Shown: one piece after another, positions 1-6,836 of the stretch
How positions within the stretch are numbered: position 1 is the first letter of the stretch
Layout of the letters: every line of letters starts with the position of its first letter
Notes under the pieces: generated by a model
The model's input: the letters and a program-made list of their open reading frames with translations, nothing else
Database searches by the model: none
What the model was told of the DNA's origin: nothing
Origin: Thermoplasmatales archaeon UBA447
Lineage (GTDB): Archaea; Thermoplasmatota; Thermoplasmata; Thermoplasmatales; Thermoplasmataceae
Assembly (NCBI GenBank): GCA_002503205.1
Contig: DARE01000076.1
Location: 1-14,791 of the forward strand
Reading direction: 5' to 3'
DNA: 14,791 nt
Position numbers and translations under genes: made by a program

Positions 1-6
1 ATTAAA

Positions 7-78
7 AGGATAGGTAGGGATTCGAACCCTAATAGATGGGATCTGCAGTCCCACGCATAACCACTCTGCCACCTATCC
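7..78 (-). tRNA. tRNA-Cys (anticodon GCA)
   Basis: Read on the minus strand it folds as a full cloverleaf: acceptor GGATAGG/CCTATCC, U8, D-arm with A14 and G18G19, anticodon stem TGGGA/TCCCA around a loop with anticodon GCA, a 5-nt variable loop, and T-stem TAGGG/CCCTA with loop TTCGAAT. The discriminator base is T (position 7), the expected identity base of tRNA-Cys. There is no intron and CCA is not encoded; the 3' side continues TTTAAT, so CCA must be added enzymatically after 3' trimming, for example by the RNase Z encoded near 9.1-10.0 kb. A TATA-like box lies about 25 nt upstream of the mature 5' end. Confidence 0.97.
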
Positions 79-101
79 ATATATTCTGTAGGGGAAAAGC
101 C

Positions 102-108
102 TATTTAT
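102..108 (-). promoter_or_regulatory. TATA-like box for tRNA-Cys
   Basis: Minus-strand ATAAATA is centred about 26 nt upstream of the mature tRNA 5' end, with an AT-rich ATATAT stretch at 79-84 just before the tRNA. This is the expected archaeal box A distance. The same near-symmetric box could also fire on the plus strand towards the DUF309 gene, with a start near 131, but that is inference. Confidence 0.55.
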
Positions 109-124
109 CTCCATTTCACTGATT

Positions 125-156
125 CCCCTCATGAAACGGTCTCCATTATTGAGGGG
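125..156 (+). promoter_or_regulatory. Inverted repeat covering the DUF309 gene SD
   Basis: CCCCTCA (125-131) and TGAGGGG (150-156) are perfect 7-bp complements separated by 18 nt. The right arm contains the GAGGGG that serves as SD for the ATG at 167, so an mRNA that includes both arms could hide its own ribosome site. Whether the left arm is transcribed depends on the start site, which is uncertain. Confidence 0.4.
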
Positions 157-166
157 TATGAAATAA

Positions 167-709
167 ATGTTTCCTGAAAGGAAATTACTGTTGGTAAGGG
201 CAAATAACCATTCATTTGAGTCTGATGCGAGAGGTCTCAAACTTGACAGGCTCATTATCCGGAAGTTGAGTTACTGTTATGAACTGGATTTTCACACCTT
301 TGATGTTGAATCTGATTTGCTTAAAATCAGGAATATCGGGCATATCATTTCAATTGAGGACTCAGAAGATCCGCCAGAAGAAACTGGTATTAATGGAACT
401 TATGATCGCAATGATATCCTGAAGGGTACTCAAAAGATGATGGATTTGGAGCGCTACTGGAAGGCACATGTCTTACTGGAGATGATATGGAAACAGGAGA
501 GTGGAATGTTCAAAAAAGGAATCCAGGGGATAATATGGCTGATGGTATCACTGGTGCATTATCAGATGGGAGAAATTTCAGTTTCTGAAAAGGTATTTGA
601 AAAAGCAAAGAGAAGGATAGAAGATTCTGAATTCCTTGAAATATCATCTCAACTGCCCACTTCTTTTACCTATCCTATCAAACTATTACTGGAAAGCCTA
701 CTCCAGTGA
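167..709 (+). CDS. DUF309-domain protein
   Basis: 180 residues. The C-terminal half (about 95-155) matches the DUF309 pattern: an aromatic-W-K-A-H101 helix followed by LLE and W108, then K-x-x-Q-G at about 117-121, a hydrophobic helix, H131, and a third helix. It is predicted as an all-helical bundle; the conserved His and Glu have led others to suggest metal-dependent hydrolase activity, but the biochemical role is unknown. The N-terminal 90 residues have no motif I recognise. The start at 167 is supported by a GAGGGG SD-like site at 151-156. A minimal ATG-AAA-TAA reading frame at 159-167 sits between the SD and the start. The gene is followed by a 61-nt gap containing the asnS promoter, so it is probably a separate unit. 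Confidence 0.8.
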   Translation: MFPERKLLLVRANNHSFESDARGLKLDRLIIRKLSYCYELDFHTFDVESDLLKIRNIGHIISIEDSEDPPEETGINGTYDRNDILKGTQKMMDLERYWKAHVLLEMIWKQESGMFKKGIQGIIWLMVSLVHYQMGEISVSEKVFEKAKRRIEDSEFLEISSQLPTSFTYPIKLLLESLLQ

Positions 710-736
710 CATTTTGTCGTTTTAAATAATTCCGGC

Positions 737-747
737 AAATTTATTTA
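737..747 (+). promoter_or_regulatory. TATA-like box of asnS
   Basis: AAATTTATTTA is centred about 29 nt before the asnS ATG at 771, in the gap after the DUF309 gene. The spacing implies an mRNA starting at or within a few nt of the ATG. An AGGA at 763-766 lies only 4 nt from the ATG, too close for a good SD, which agrees with leaderless translation. Confidence 0.6.
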
Positions 748-770
748 GGAAACATTGGGATAAGGAACCG

Positions 771-2060
771 ATGGAGAAAATCAGCCAGGTCCTTCATGAT
801 GATTTCATTGGAAAGAGTGTTGCGGTAAGAGGATGGGTATATAGAATAAGAACAAGCAAAAAACTTGCATTTATAATTATAAGAGACTCAACTGGAATAA
901 TACAGGCAGTTGCAAATTCTGAAAGACTAAGTGAAAAGATTTTCAGCGATCTCAGTTCCCTGAAAGTGGAAAGCAGCCTTTCAATTGAAGGAATCGTTAG
1001 AAAGGATGAGAGATCTGTTGCTGGCTATGAGATCGATATTGTTTCTGCACATGTATTTCAGAATAATGATAAATTTCCAATTTCCCGGGACCTTGGTGAG
1101 GAATTCCTGCTTGATAACCGCCACCTCTGGCTCAGGAGCAGAGAAATGACCGCCGTTACGAAAATACGATCCACTATTTTCAAAGCGTTCTCAGATTTCT
1201 ATTATTCAAGAGGTTTTTATCAGGTTCAACCCCCTCTGATGGTATCCACAGCCACAGAGGGAGGATCTACACTATTCAAGGTGCCGTTCTTTGGTGATGA
1301 GGTTAACCTGACACAGAGTTCCCAGTTCTATCTCGAGACTTTCATCTTCAGTTTGGAGAACGTGTTTACAATCTCCCCAAGCTTCAGGGCAGAAAAGTCG
1401 CGCACATGGCGGCATCTGACAGAATACTGGCATGCCGAAGCTGAATGCGCCTGGATAGGAAACGAAGAAATGATGAATATTGAAGAGGACATGATCCGCT
1501 ACATAGTGGAAAAGGTCCTTGAAAGCAACATCCCCGAACTGAAGGAGCTTGGTCGTGATATAGAAGCCCTTAGAAAGGCCACTGCACCATTTCCAAGAAT
1601 AAGGTATGAAAAACTTATTGAAATGGCCAATAGTTTTGGCCTCGATCTCAAATACGGAGATGATCTTGGAGCTGATGAGGAACGGAAGATAATGGTTCAC
1701 TTTGATACGCCAATCTTTGTAACTCATTTTCCCAGGGAGCTGAAAACATTCTACCATATGCCGGATCCAGGCAATCCGAATGTTATCCTTTGCCATGATC
1801 TCCTGGCACCTGAAGGATATGGAGAGATAGTTGGCGGAGGAGAGAGAATATGGGATCTTCAAACACTGGAGCAGAGGATGAAGGAGTACAATCTGAACCC
1901 AGAAGAATATTACTGGTATCTGGACCTCAGGAGATATGGCAGTGTACCTCATTCCGGCTTCGGAATGGGACTGGACAGGGTAGCATTATGGATAATGCAT
2001 CTGGACACCATAACAAATGCAATACCCTACCCAAGAACTGTAAGAAGGACAAAGCCTTAG
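771..2060 (+). CDS. asnS: Asparagine--tRNA ligase
   Basis: 429 residues. A class IIb aminoacyl-tRNA synthetase that charges tRNA-Asn with asparagine in the cytosol. An N-terminal OB-fold anticodon-binding domain spans about 15-100 (RGWVYRIRTSKKLAFIIIRD). The catalytic core follows: motif 1 around 148-155 ending in PP, then the ATEGGSTLF loop (161-169), the substrate loop LTQSSQFYLE (180-189), motif 2 FRAEKSRTWRHLTEYWHAEAE at 205-225, GGGERI (355-360) and motif 3 GFGMGLDR (396-403). DNRHLWLRS at 115-123 and the STATEGG loop resemble AsnRS rather than archaeal AspRS. Length is normal for archaeal AsnRS. The frame starts at a promoter-spaced ATG. hemE follows 45 nt later with its own TATA-like box, so linkage to the heme genes may be loose. 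AspRS is the main alternative call. Confidence 0.93.
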   Translation: MEKISQVLHDDFIGKSVAVRGWVYRIRTSKKLAFIIIRDSTGIIQAVANSERLSEKIFSDLSSLKVESSLSIEGIVRKDERSVAGYEIDIVSAHVFQNNDKFPISRDLGEEFLLDNRHLWLRSREMTAVTKIRSTIFKAFSDFYYSRGFYQVQPPLMVSTATEGGSTLFKVPFFGDEVNLTQSSQFYLETFIFSLENVFTISPSFRAEKSRTWRHLTEYWHAEAECAWIGNEEMMNIEEDMIRYIVEKVLESNIPELKELGRDIEALRKATAPFPRIRYEKLIEMANSFGLDLKYGDDLGADEERKIMVHFDTPIFVTHFPRELKTFYHMPDPGNPNVILCHDLLAPEGYGEIVGGGERIWDLQTLEQRMKEYNLNPEEYYWYLDLRRYGSVPHSGFGMGLDRVALWIMHLDTITNAIPYPRTVRRTKP

Positions 2061-2075
2061 TAATTTGAAATACTG

Positions 2076-2081
2076 TTAAAT
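2076..2081 (+). promoter_or_regulatory. TATA-like box of hemE
   Basis: TTAAAT is centred about 27 nt before the hemE ATG at 2106 in the 45-nt asnS-hemE gap. There is no SD before that ATG. This suggests an internal promoter producing a leaderless hemE-hemH-aSelBL mRNA. The box is short, so the call is moderate. Confidence 0.45.
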
Positions 2082-2105
2082 CCCTTTCATGCATTAGCGA
2101 AACAA

Positions 2106-3125
2106 ATGGATGATTTTACTGCAGCTCTGAAGGGATATCCCCATGAGCGGGTCCCTGTGTGGTTCATGAGGCAGGCTGGAAGATACTCGGAATCCTACAG
2201 AAAAGTAAGGAAAACCAGGAACATTAAGGAGATTTGCATGGACCCAGCAACATCCGTTGATGTAACTGCTGCCCCTGTTAAAGAGCTGGGGGTTGATGCA
2301 GCAATACTTTTCTTTGATATTCTTCTCCCTGCTGAAGGGATGGGTTTTTCTGTGAATTTTGATGAAGGCAAAGGCCCGGTTATTGGAAATCCATTTCTTT
2401 CCCAGGATCAGAGGAAAGACATTTCGGGCTTCCAGAGAGATATGATGCCTTATCCATTGGAGAAGACAGTAAATCTGTTCAGGGAAAGAATGCCTCAAAC
2501 ACCGCTTATAGGTTTTTCTGGTGGCCCCATAACCATGCTTTCCTACCTCCTTGCCGGAAAAGCCGACCGGGATCTTCTTAACACAAGAAAATTCCTCCTT
2601 AACAATGAAAAGAGTGCTGATGACATTCTTTCTGAACTGACTGAAACAATAATCCAGGTACTGAAGATTCAAATTAATTCAGGTTGCCGGGCTGTACAGG
2701 TATTTGACAGCTGGGCAGGTTTCCTCCCCCCATCAATGCTCGAATGGTATTGTTCCCGCTATATTACGCAAATTGCTGCTGAAATAGAGGGATCAGTGCC
2801 ATCAATTTATTTCAGCACTCAGAGCAGTGCAAATAGTGAAATTCTGGACAATTCAGGATTTGATTTCCTCAGCTTGGATTGGAGATGCAGGCTGGCGGAT
2901 GTGGCCTTATCACTCCATCCTGAGCGTGGGCTTCAGGGCAATCTTGACCCAGCTATTGCTGCATACGATGCGCAGAGATCGGTGCTGGAAGCTGAAAGAA
3001 TAGCAGCATCTATGAAAGGGAGGAGCAGATACATCTTCAATCTTGGCCATGGAGTACTCCCTGAAACGCCTGCAGGAAACCTGAAAAGGATAGTGGAATG
3101 TGTACATGAACTGGTGATTCAATGA
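2106..3125 (+). CDS. hemE: Uroporphyrinogen decarboxylase
   Basis: 339 residues, normal for the family. A cytosolic TIM-barrel enzyme that removes four acetate carboxyls from uroporphyrinogen III to give coproporphyrinogen III. The N-terminal signature PVWFMRQAGRY (17-27) supplies the substrate-binding Arg pair. D71 in FFDILLP (69-75) corresponds to the catalytic Asp of the FSDIL motif, with F replacing the usual S. The second signature is GFSGGPITMLSYLLAG (136-151). Further conserved blocks are QVFDSWAG (198-205), LQGNLDP (276-282) and FNLGHGVLPETP (311-322) with the conserved His. The stop overlaps the hemH start (ATGA at 3122-3125), so the two are translationally coupled. All key residues seem intact. 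Confidence 0.96.
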   Translation: MDDFTAALKGYPHERVPVWFMRQAGRYSESYRKVRKTRNIKEICMDPATSVDVTAAPVKELGVDAAILFFDILLPAEGMGFSVNFDEGKGPVIGNPFLSQDQRKDISGFQRDMMPYPLEKTVNLFRERMPQTPLIGFSGGPITMLSYLLAGKADRDLLNTRKFLLNNEKSADDILSELTETIIQVLKIQINSGCRAVQVFDSWAGFLPPSMLEWYCSRYITQIAAEIEGSVPSIYFSTQSSANSEILDNSGFDFLSLDWRCRLADVALSLHPERGLQGNLDPAIAAYDAQRSVLEAERIAASMKGRSRYIFNLGHGVLPETPAGNLKRIVECVHELVIQ

Positions 3126-4021
3126 AAACAGCAGTTATACTTATGGCATATGGTAGCCCATCAAAACTTGAAGAGGTCCCGGAGTACCTGAAGGGTATTT
3201 ATGAAGGGAGGGAAGTACCAGAGTATGCCATGAAAGAGAACATGGAAAAGTACAGGATGGTCAATGGTGTGTCACCATCCAATGCTATAATTGATTCAGT
3301 TGTGGAAAAACTCACTCATGAACTTTCTGGACAGGGTGACTTCAGGATAATGCTTGGAAACAAACACTGGAAACCATTTCTTTGGGACGTAGTGGAAGGT
3401 CTGAAAGGCGACGAGCCGGAAAATATCATTGGAATCCCGCTGTTTCCATTTCCGTCTAAGAACGTTCTGAACTCATATCTTACTCCCCTGAAGGAGTCAC
3501 TCGAGAGTTCAGGGATGGATCCGGAGGTGCGGATGGTCAATGGCCTTGATCTTGAAATGATGGCAGACCTCTGGGCAGAAATTATTGGTTCTGCCTCCCT
3601 GAAGAAAGATGAGGCCCTTTTCTTTGATGCCCACAGCCTTCCAACCTTCAGAAACAGGGAGGATGAATATGACAGCGCATTCCGTGAACTCTCTGAAAAG
3701 ATTGCAAATAGACTTGATCTTAAGTCTTATTTCCGGGGATACCAGAGTGTTGGTAAATACGGGAGTTCATGGTTGGGTCCAACTGTTTTCGAAGAATTCC
3801 GGAAGGTTGACAGATCTGATTACAGGTCAGTTCTGGCAGCACCTATAGGGTTTCTGTATGAACATCTGGAAGTGCTGTATGATCTGGATCTTGAGTTTGG
3901 AAAGCATACAGTTACAGCCAGTGGCATGGAATACAGAAGAACAGAACTTCCAGATGACTCGACCGCCATGATCAGAGTACTGAAGGATCATATACTCAAG
4001 GAGGTTGAATACATAAAATGA
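3122..4021 (+). CDS. hemH: Ferrochelatase (probably coproporphyrin type)
   Basis: 299 residues. It inserts Fe(II) into a porphyrin. The start ILMAYGSP (6-13) matches the family N-terminus. H171 in FFDAHSLP is the conserved catalytic His; YQSVGKYGSSWLGPT (207-221) matches the YQS...G...W..P block; PIGFLYEHLEVLYDLDLE (241-258) carries the conserved E250 of the EVLYD motif. The usual Asp before the His of that block is Glu here (E247). It is compact and has no extra C-terminal cysteines that would bind a 2Fe-2S cluster. An SD (GGTGA, 3113-3117) lies 4 nt before the ATG inside hemE. Adjacent to hemE, it fits the coproporphyrin-dependent route in which iron enters coproporphyrin III (CpfC), but the substrate, proto- or coproporphyrin, cannot be read from sequence. 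It overlaps the next gene by 4 nt. Confidence 0.93.
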   Translation: MKTAVILMAYGSPSKLEEVPEYLKGIYEGREVPEYAMKENMEKYRMVNGVSPSNAIIDSVVEKLTHELSGQGDFRIMLGNKHWKPFLWDVVEGLKGDEPENIIGIPLFPFPSKNVLNSYLTPLKESLESSGMDPEVRMVNGLDLEMMADLWAEIIGSASLKKDEALFFDAHSLPTFRNREDEYDSAFRELSEKIANRLDLKSYFRGYQSVGKYGSSWLGPTVFEEFRKVDRSDYRSVLAAPIGFLYEHLEVLYDLDLEFGKHTVTASGMEYRRTELPDDSTAMIRVLKDHILKEVEYIK

Positions 4022-4920
4022 GAAACCTTACTGTTTTTGCCTACGGCCTCGGCGATTTTGTCAGGGATCTGGCCAAAAAGGGGACTGAGAGTGATGTCAC
4101 GATATACAGCAGAAAAGATGCTGAAGATATAACAACATTCATGGTACCCTCAAGATTTCCGGAGAAGATTTCCTCACTTACTGACTGCATATATCCTTCT
4201 GACTATGCCATTGTAAACGGTGACTCCATAAACAGAGATCTTGGAGAGGTCATTATGGCCCTGGACCTTTCAGGAATAAGGAAGGGGACATTTGTTGTAA
4301 ATGATCCGGAATCTGAAGACAGGATAAAGCAGATCATATCCAAAACCGGTTTGCGGGATTACGGCTTCCACAGAGGTTCTGCGATGGAGTTTCTTGATAC
4401 ATTGCTTGGCATAAAGCCCGTAGAGAGGTTTGCAAGCACGACAGTCATCATAGATCACTTCTTCAAAGTAAAAAGTGTTGGGACAGTTGCTCTTGGATTC
4501 GTTCTTGGCGGAACAGTCAGGAGGCACCAGAAGCTCCACTGCTCATTCATAAAGGATGAGATACAGGTCAGGTCAATTCAGGTTCAGGATGTGGATATGG
4601 AGGAAGCACCTACAGGTTCCCGGGTAGGACTTGCCTTGAAGAATATTGACAGTGACGAAATGGAGAGGGGAATGTTCCTGACTGAAGAGCCACAGAATAT
4701 ATTATCAGAATTCAAAGCCGAATTCCTGCCCCACCCGTCACTTAAGAAGAAATGGAGTTCTGGAGAGGTCTTCATTGCGGACCAGATGCGTTATCAGAGA
4801 GGATTCTTTGAATCAGGCTCACTCAAGCTGGACAGGGGAATTCCCATCTTCAGGAATCAGATAATGGCAGTAAGCCCTAATTCCACACCAAGGATTCAGG
4901 GGCTTTTTAAAATCTCTTAG
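4018..4920 (+). CDS. SelB-like elongation factor with degenerate GTPase domain (aSelBL)
   Basis: 300 residues. Residues about 142-222 form a clear EF-Tu/EF1A/SelB domain 2 beta-barrel: VKSVGTVALGFVLGGTVRRH, then EIQVRSIQVQDVDMEEAPTG and RVGLALKNI, ending ERGMFL. Residues about 225-300 look like a shortened domain 3. The N-terminal 140 residues occupy the GTPase position but lack a P-loop: the expected GxxxxGK[ST] is replaced by a KKGTESDVTIY block (20-30), and I find no DxxG or NKxD. This matches the archaeal aSelBL family, described for Thermoplasmatales among others, thought to bind aminoacyl-tRNA and the ribosome but perhaps without GTP hydrolysis. There is no SelB C-terminal SECIS-binding domain. 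The start at 4018 overlaps the hemH stop by 4 nt, with AGGAGGT at 3999-4005. Its role is unknown; it does not imply selenocysteine use. Confidence 0.85.
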   Translation: MRNLTVFAYGLGDFVRDLAKKGTESDVTIYSRKDAEDITTFMVPSRFPEKISSLTDCIYPSDYAIVNGDSINRDLGEVIMALDLSGIRKGTFVVNDPESEDRIKQIISKTGLRDYGFHRGSAMEFLDTLLGIKPVERFASTTVIIDHFFKVKSVGTVALGFVLGGTVRRHQKLHCSFIKDEIQVRSIQVQDVDMEEAPTGSRVGLALKNIDSDEMERGMFLTEEPQNILSEFKAEFLPHPSLKKKWSSGEVFIADQMRYQRGFFESGSLKLDRGIPIFRNQIMAVSPNSTPRIQGLFKIS

Positions 4921-6205
4921 CCATCTTGGCCTCTATCATGGCTCTGGTCCCTATATCGTGCCTGACATGAAACTTCCCACTGACCATTTTCAGGTTTTCT
5001 TCACAGTGGCTGTTGGCCATTTCTATATCGGTGCCCTCGCCAATAACTGCAAGGCTTCTGGATGTGCTCTGCTCCACTCTCGTGAGTTCTCCAGAAACAG
5101 CTGCGTAATAAACGAACCTCCTGCTATCATGATCGGAAAAGGAAATGTCCAGGGTTGATGGTTTCGGAGAGTATCCATATCCTTCTGGGACAACATATTT
5201 CAATACAGTGGCGGATTTCCTGAATCTGACGCTGTTTCTGAGGTCCCCTTCCGCAATCTCGTTCAATATACCAGCAAGATCGTCGTCTAAAAGATGCAGG
5301 ACATTGATGGATTCCGGATCGGCAAACCTTGCATTGATCTCTATGACCCTTATGCCTTCTGCAGTATCCATAAACTGGCCATAGAGGATCCCACGGAACT
5401 CATTTCCACCGTCCCTAAGCGCATTTGCTACATCCTTCATTATTTCAATTGACCTTTCACGTGCATTGCTGGAAAGGAATGGAAGCGTATGGCTGGCATC
5501 ACTTATGGAACCCATGCCTCCGGTGTTTGGCCCCAGATCTCCTTCATCGGCCCTCTTGTAGTCCTGGACAACAGGCATCGGGCAAACCCTTTTGCCGTCG
5601 GTGAATACCTGCTGGCTGAATTCCTCGCCGGTTACCCTCTCTTCCAGAATCACAGAACCATCCTTCTCTATTACTGAGGAGGCGTAACTGAGAGCTTCAG
5701 AAACTCCTGATAGATGTACCCCCATTACCTTGACACCCTTGCCACCGGTTAGCCCCAGGGGTTTAATCGCAAACTCCTTTCCGCTGTTCTTTTTAAGGAA
5801 ATCCCTTACATCATCAGGACGTGAAAAGTGCGCAAATTCGAGGTTCCCATCTATTCTGTATTCTCTGAGCAGCTCCCTCATAAACTTCTTGCTTGTTTCA
5901 ATCCTCGCTGCAGACCTTACTGGAGATGCGACCTTTATCCCTTTCTTCAGAAGGTCTTCTACAAGTGATGTTTCAAGAACCGGATCGGGCCCTATGAATG
6001 CAAGGTCAACCATATTCTTAACCGCAAATTCAACAATTGAATCTGCCTGAGTTTCAGATCCAATTCTGTAGTCCTTTGAAAGTGAAATTATTGATGGATT
6101 CCGGTTCTTCAGATATGCATATATCTGAACTCCTGATTCCGACAATCTTCTTGCGACAGCATCTTCCCTTCCTCCGCCGCCCACCAGAAGAATTTTCTCA
6201 CTCAT
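4907..6205 (-). CDS. purD: Phosphoribosylamine--glycine ligase (GAR synthetase)
   Basis: 432 residues from the ATG at 6205. An ATP-grasp ligase joining 5-phosphoribosylamine and glycine in purine biosynthesis. The N-terminal Rossmann-like domain begins ILLVGGGGREDA (5-16), where the family normally has GREHA. The ATP-grasp region spans about 105-300: IKPLGLTGGKGV (147-158), the QDYKRADEGDLGPNTGGMG block (214-232) and EINARFADPE (289-298) with metal and ATP ligands. The frame extends to a GTG at 6214, but the ATG at 6205 has GGTGA at 6211-6215 five nt upstream and overlaps the scpB stop by 8 nt, so I prefer it. Transcription is probably from the scpB promoter. The 3' end overlaps the convergent aSelBL gene by 14 nt. 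Confidence 0.95.
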   Translation of the reverse strand: MSEKILLVGGGGREDAVARRLSESGVQIYAYLKNRNPSIISLSKDYRIGSETQADSIVEFAVKNMVDLAFIGPDPVLETSLVEDLLKKGIKVASPVRSAARIETSKKFMRELLREYRIDGNLEFAHFSRPDDVRDFLKKNSGKEFAIKPLGLTGGKGVKVMGVHLSGVSEALSYASSVIEKDGSVILEERVTGEEFSQQVFTDGKRVCPMPVVQDYKRADEGDLGPNTGGMGSISDASHTLPFLSSNARERSIEIMKDVANALRDGGNEFRGILYGQFMDTAEGIRVIEINARFADPESINVLHLLDDDLAGILNEIAEGDLRNSVRFRKSATVLKYVVPEGYGYSPKPSTLDISFSDHDSRRFVYYAAVSGELTRVEQSTSRSLAVIGEGTDIEMANSHCEENLKMVSGKFHVRHDIGTRAMIEAKMAKRF

Positions 6206-6701
6206 CTTGCTCACCGGTACTCTTTGCCAAATTTGACTTTGACTGGAGCCCTTTAGGGCTTATGTTGAAATAACGATAGAACTCTCTGGTTGGTGTAAGA
6301 AGTTCGGTATTCCTGAACTTCCTTGAGCTGACAAACTTTCTCTCAATGACATTGGAAATTGGGCCTCTGCTCTTCTCGCCAAACTTCCTGATTACGTCTC
6401 CTTTAATGCATCCCGGATTGGCAGCTACGTAGCCCAGGACCTTAAGCTCAATTGGGCCTATCTCCTTTTTGGACACTGGGGCAACAATGCTACTGTACTC
6501 AGGGTTGAGCTGGATCTTGTATCGTATTCCGGACCTCCTGATCTCAAGTGCAGAGCCGTATTTCCTGTAATTCCTGTTTATCTCTCTAATCGCCTTTATC
6601 ACTTCATCCTTCGGCTCATTTATTATGACTGAGATATCTGATGCTGATATTGGCTCCTCTGAAGCATAAAGTATAGCCTCAACTCTGGCATTGATAGACA
6701 T
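6198..6701 (-). CDS. scpB: Segregation and condensation protein B
   Basis: 167 residues from the ATG at 6701. ScpB proteins are tandem winged-helix kleisin-binding subunits of SMC complexes in chromosome organisation. Typical opening: VEAILYASEEPISASDIS (7-24), then a second block about 32-70 (VIKAIREINRNY, GIRYKIQLNPEYS). The second winged helix starts IGPIELKVLGYVAANPGCIKGDVIRKFG (81-108), corresponding to the LS..ALE.LAIIAY segment of bacterial ScpB. The open frame extends 23 residues upstream to 6770, but that part is basic and unlike the family, and a TATA-like box at 6726-6737 lies inside it, so the shorter start is favoured and the mRNA would be nearly leaderless. No smc or scpA lies in the window. 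The 3' end overlaps purD. Confidence 0.82.
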   Translation of the reverse strand: MSINARVEAILYASEEPISASDISVIINEPKDEVIKAIREINRNYRKYGSALEIRRSGIRYKIQLNPEYSSIVAPVSKKEIGPIELKVLGYVAANPGCIKGDVIRKFGEKSRGPISNVIERKFVSSRKFRNTELLTPTREFYRYFNISPKGLQSKSNLAKSTGEQDE

Positions 6702-6725
6702 GTGATTATCTGAAAAGCGCTGGCG

Positions 6726-6737
6726 AATAATTATTTT
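6726..6737 (-). promoter_or_regulatory. TATA-like box of scpB-purD
   Basis: Minus-strand AAAATAATTATT is centred about 30 nt before the scpB ATG at 6701. It decides the start, because it lies inside the longest possible reading frame. It sits back to back with the NCS1 promoter in the 135-nt divergent region 6702-6836. Confidence 0.5.
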
Positions 6738-6807
6738 CCTAAACAGATGCTCCATATTCCGGCAAATCACTTTTCAAAAATTCAATTAGCAATGAGGCAG
6801 GAAAACT

Positions 6808-6828
6808 CTTAAGTTCCAATATATTATA
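6808..6828 (+). promoter_or_regulatory. Promoter of NCS1 transporter operon
   Basis: CTTAAGTT at 6808-6815 is centred about 25.5 nt before the GTG start at 6837, and ATATATTATA at 6819-6828 is centred about 13 nt before it. The arrangement closely repeats that upstream of the Lhr helicase gene (13204-13226, minus). CTTAAGTT sits at TATA-box distance and the second AT block at promoter-proximal distance. The alternative, that ATATATTATA is the TATA box, would put the RNA start inside the reading frame. Confidence 0.5.
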
Positions 6829-6836
6829 CCGAACAT

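Noticed and set aside
729..740. 12-mer ATTCCGGCAAAT also present at 6756-6767
   Set aside because: Several shared 12-mers are expected by chance in a window this size, and the two copies are at different distances from their genes.
1272..1952. 226-codon open frame on the minus strand inside asnS
   Set aside because: It lies wholly antisense to a clear synthetase, its translation is rich in Cys, His and Trp without motifs, and no promoter or SD was found.
2094..2672. 192-codon minus-strand frame across hemE
   Set aside because: Antisense shadow over conserved hemE motifs, with no promoter.
4018..4920. Evidence for selenocysteine or pyrrolysine use
   Set aside because: aSelBL occurs in archaea with neither residue. 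No in-frame TGA or TAG readthrough or SECIS/PYLIS-like element was seen in the genes here.
4904..4920. T5 tract at the 3' end of the aSelBL gene as a terminator
   Set aside because: It lies inside both converging coding regions and is short. It may contribute to termination, but I cannot separate it from coding sequence.
6711..6778. TGAAAAG/CTTTTCA inverted pair in the scpB-NCS1 divergent region
   Set aside because: Only 7 bp with a gap over 50 nt in AT-rich DNA; this is likely chance.
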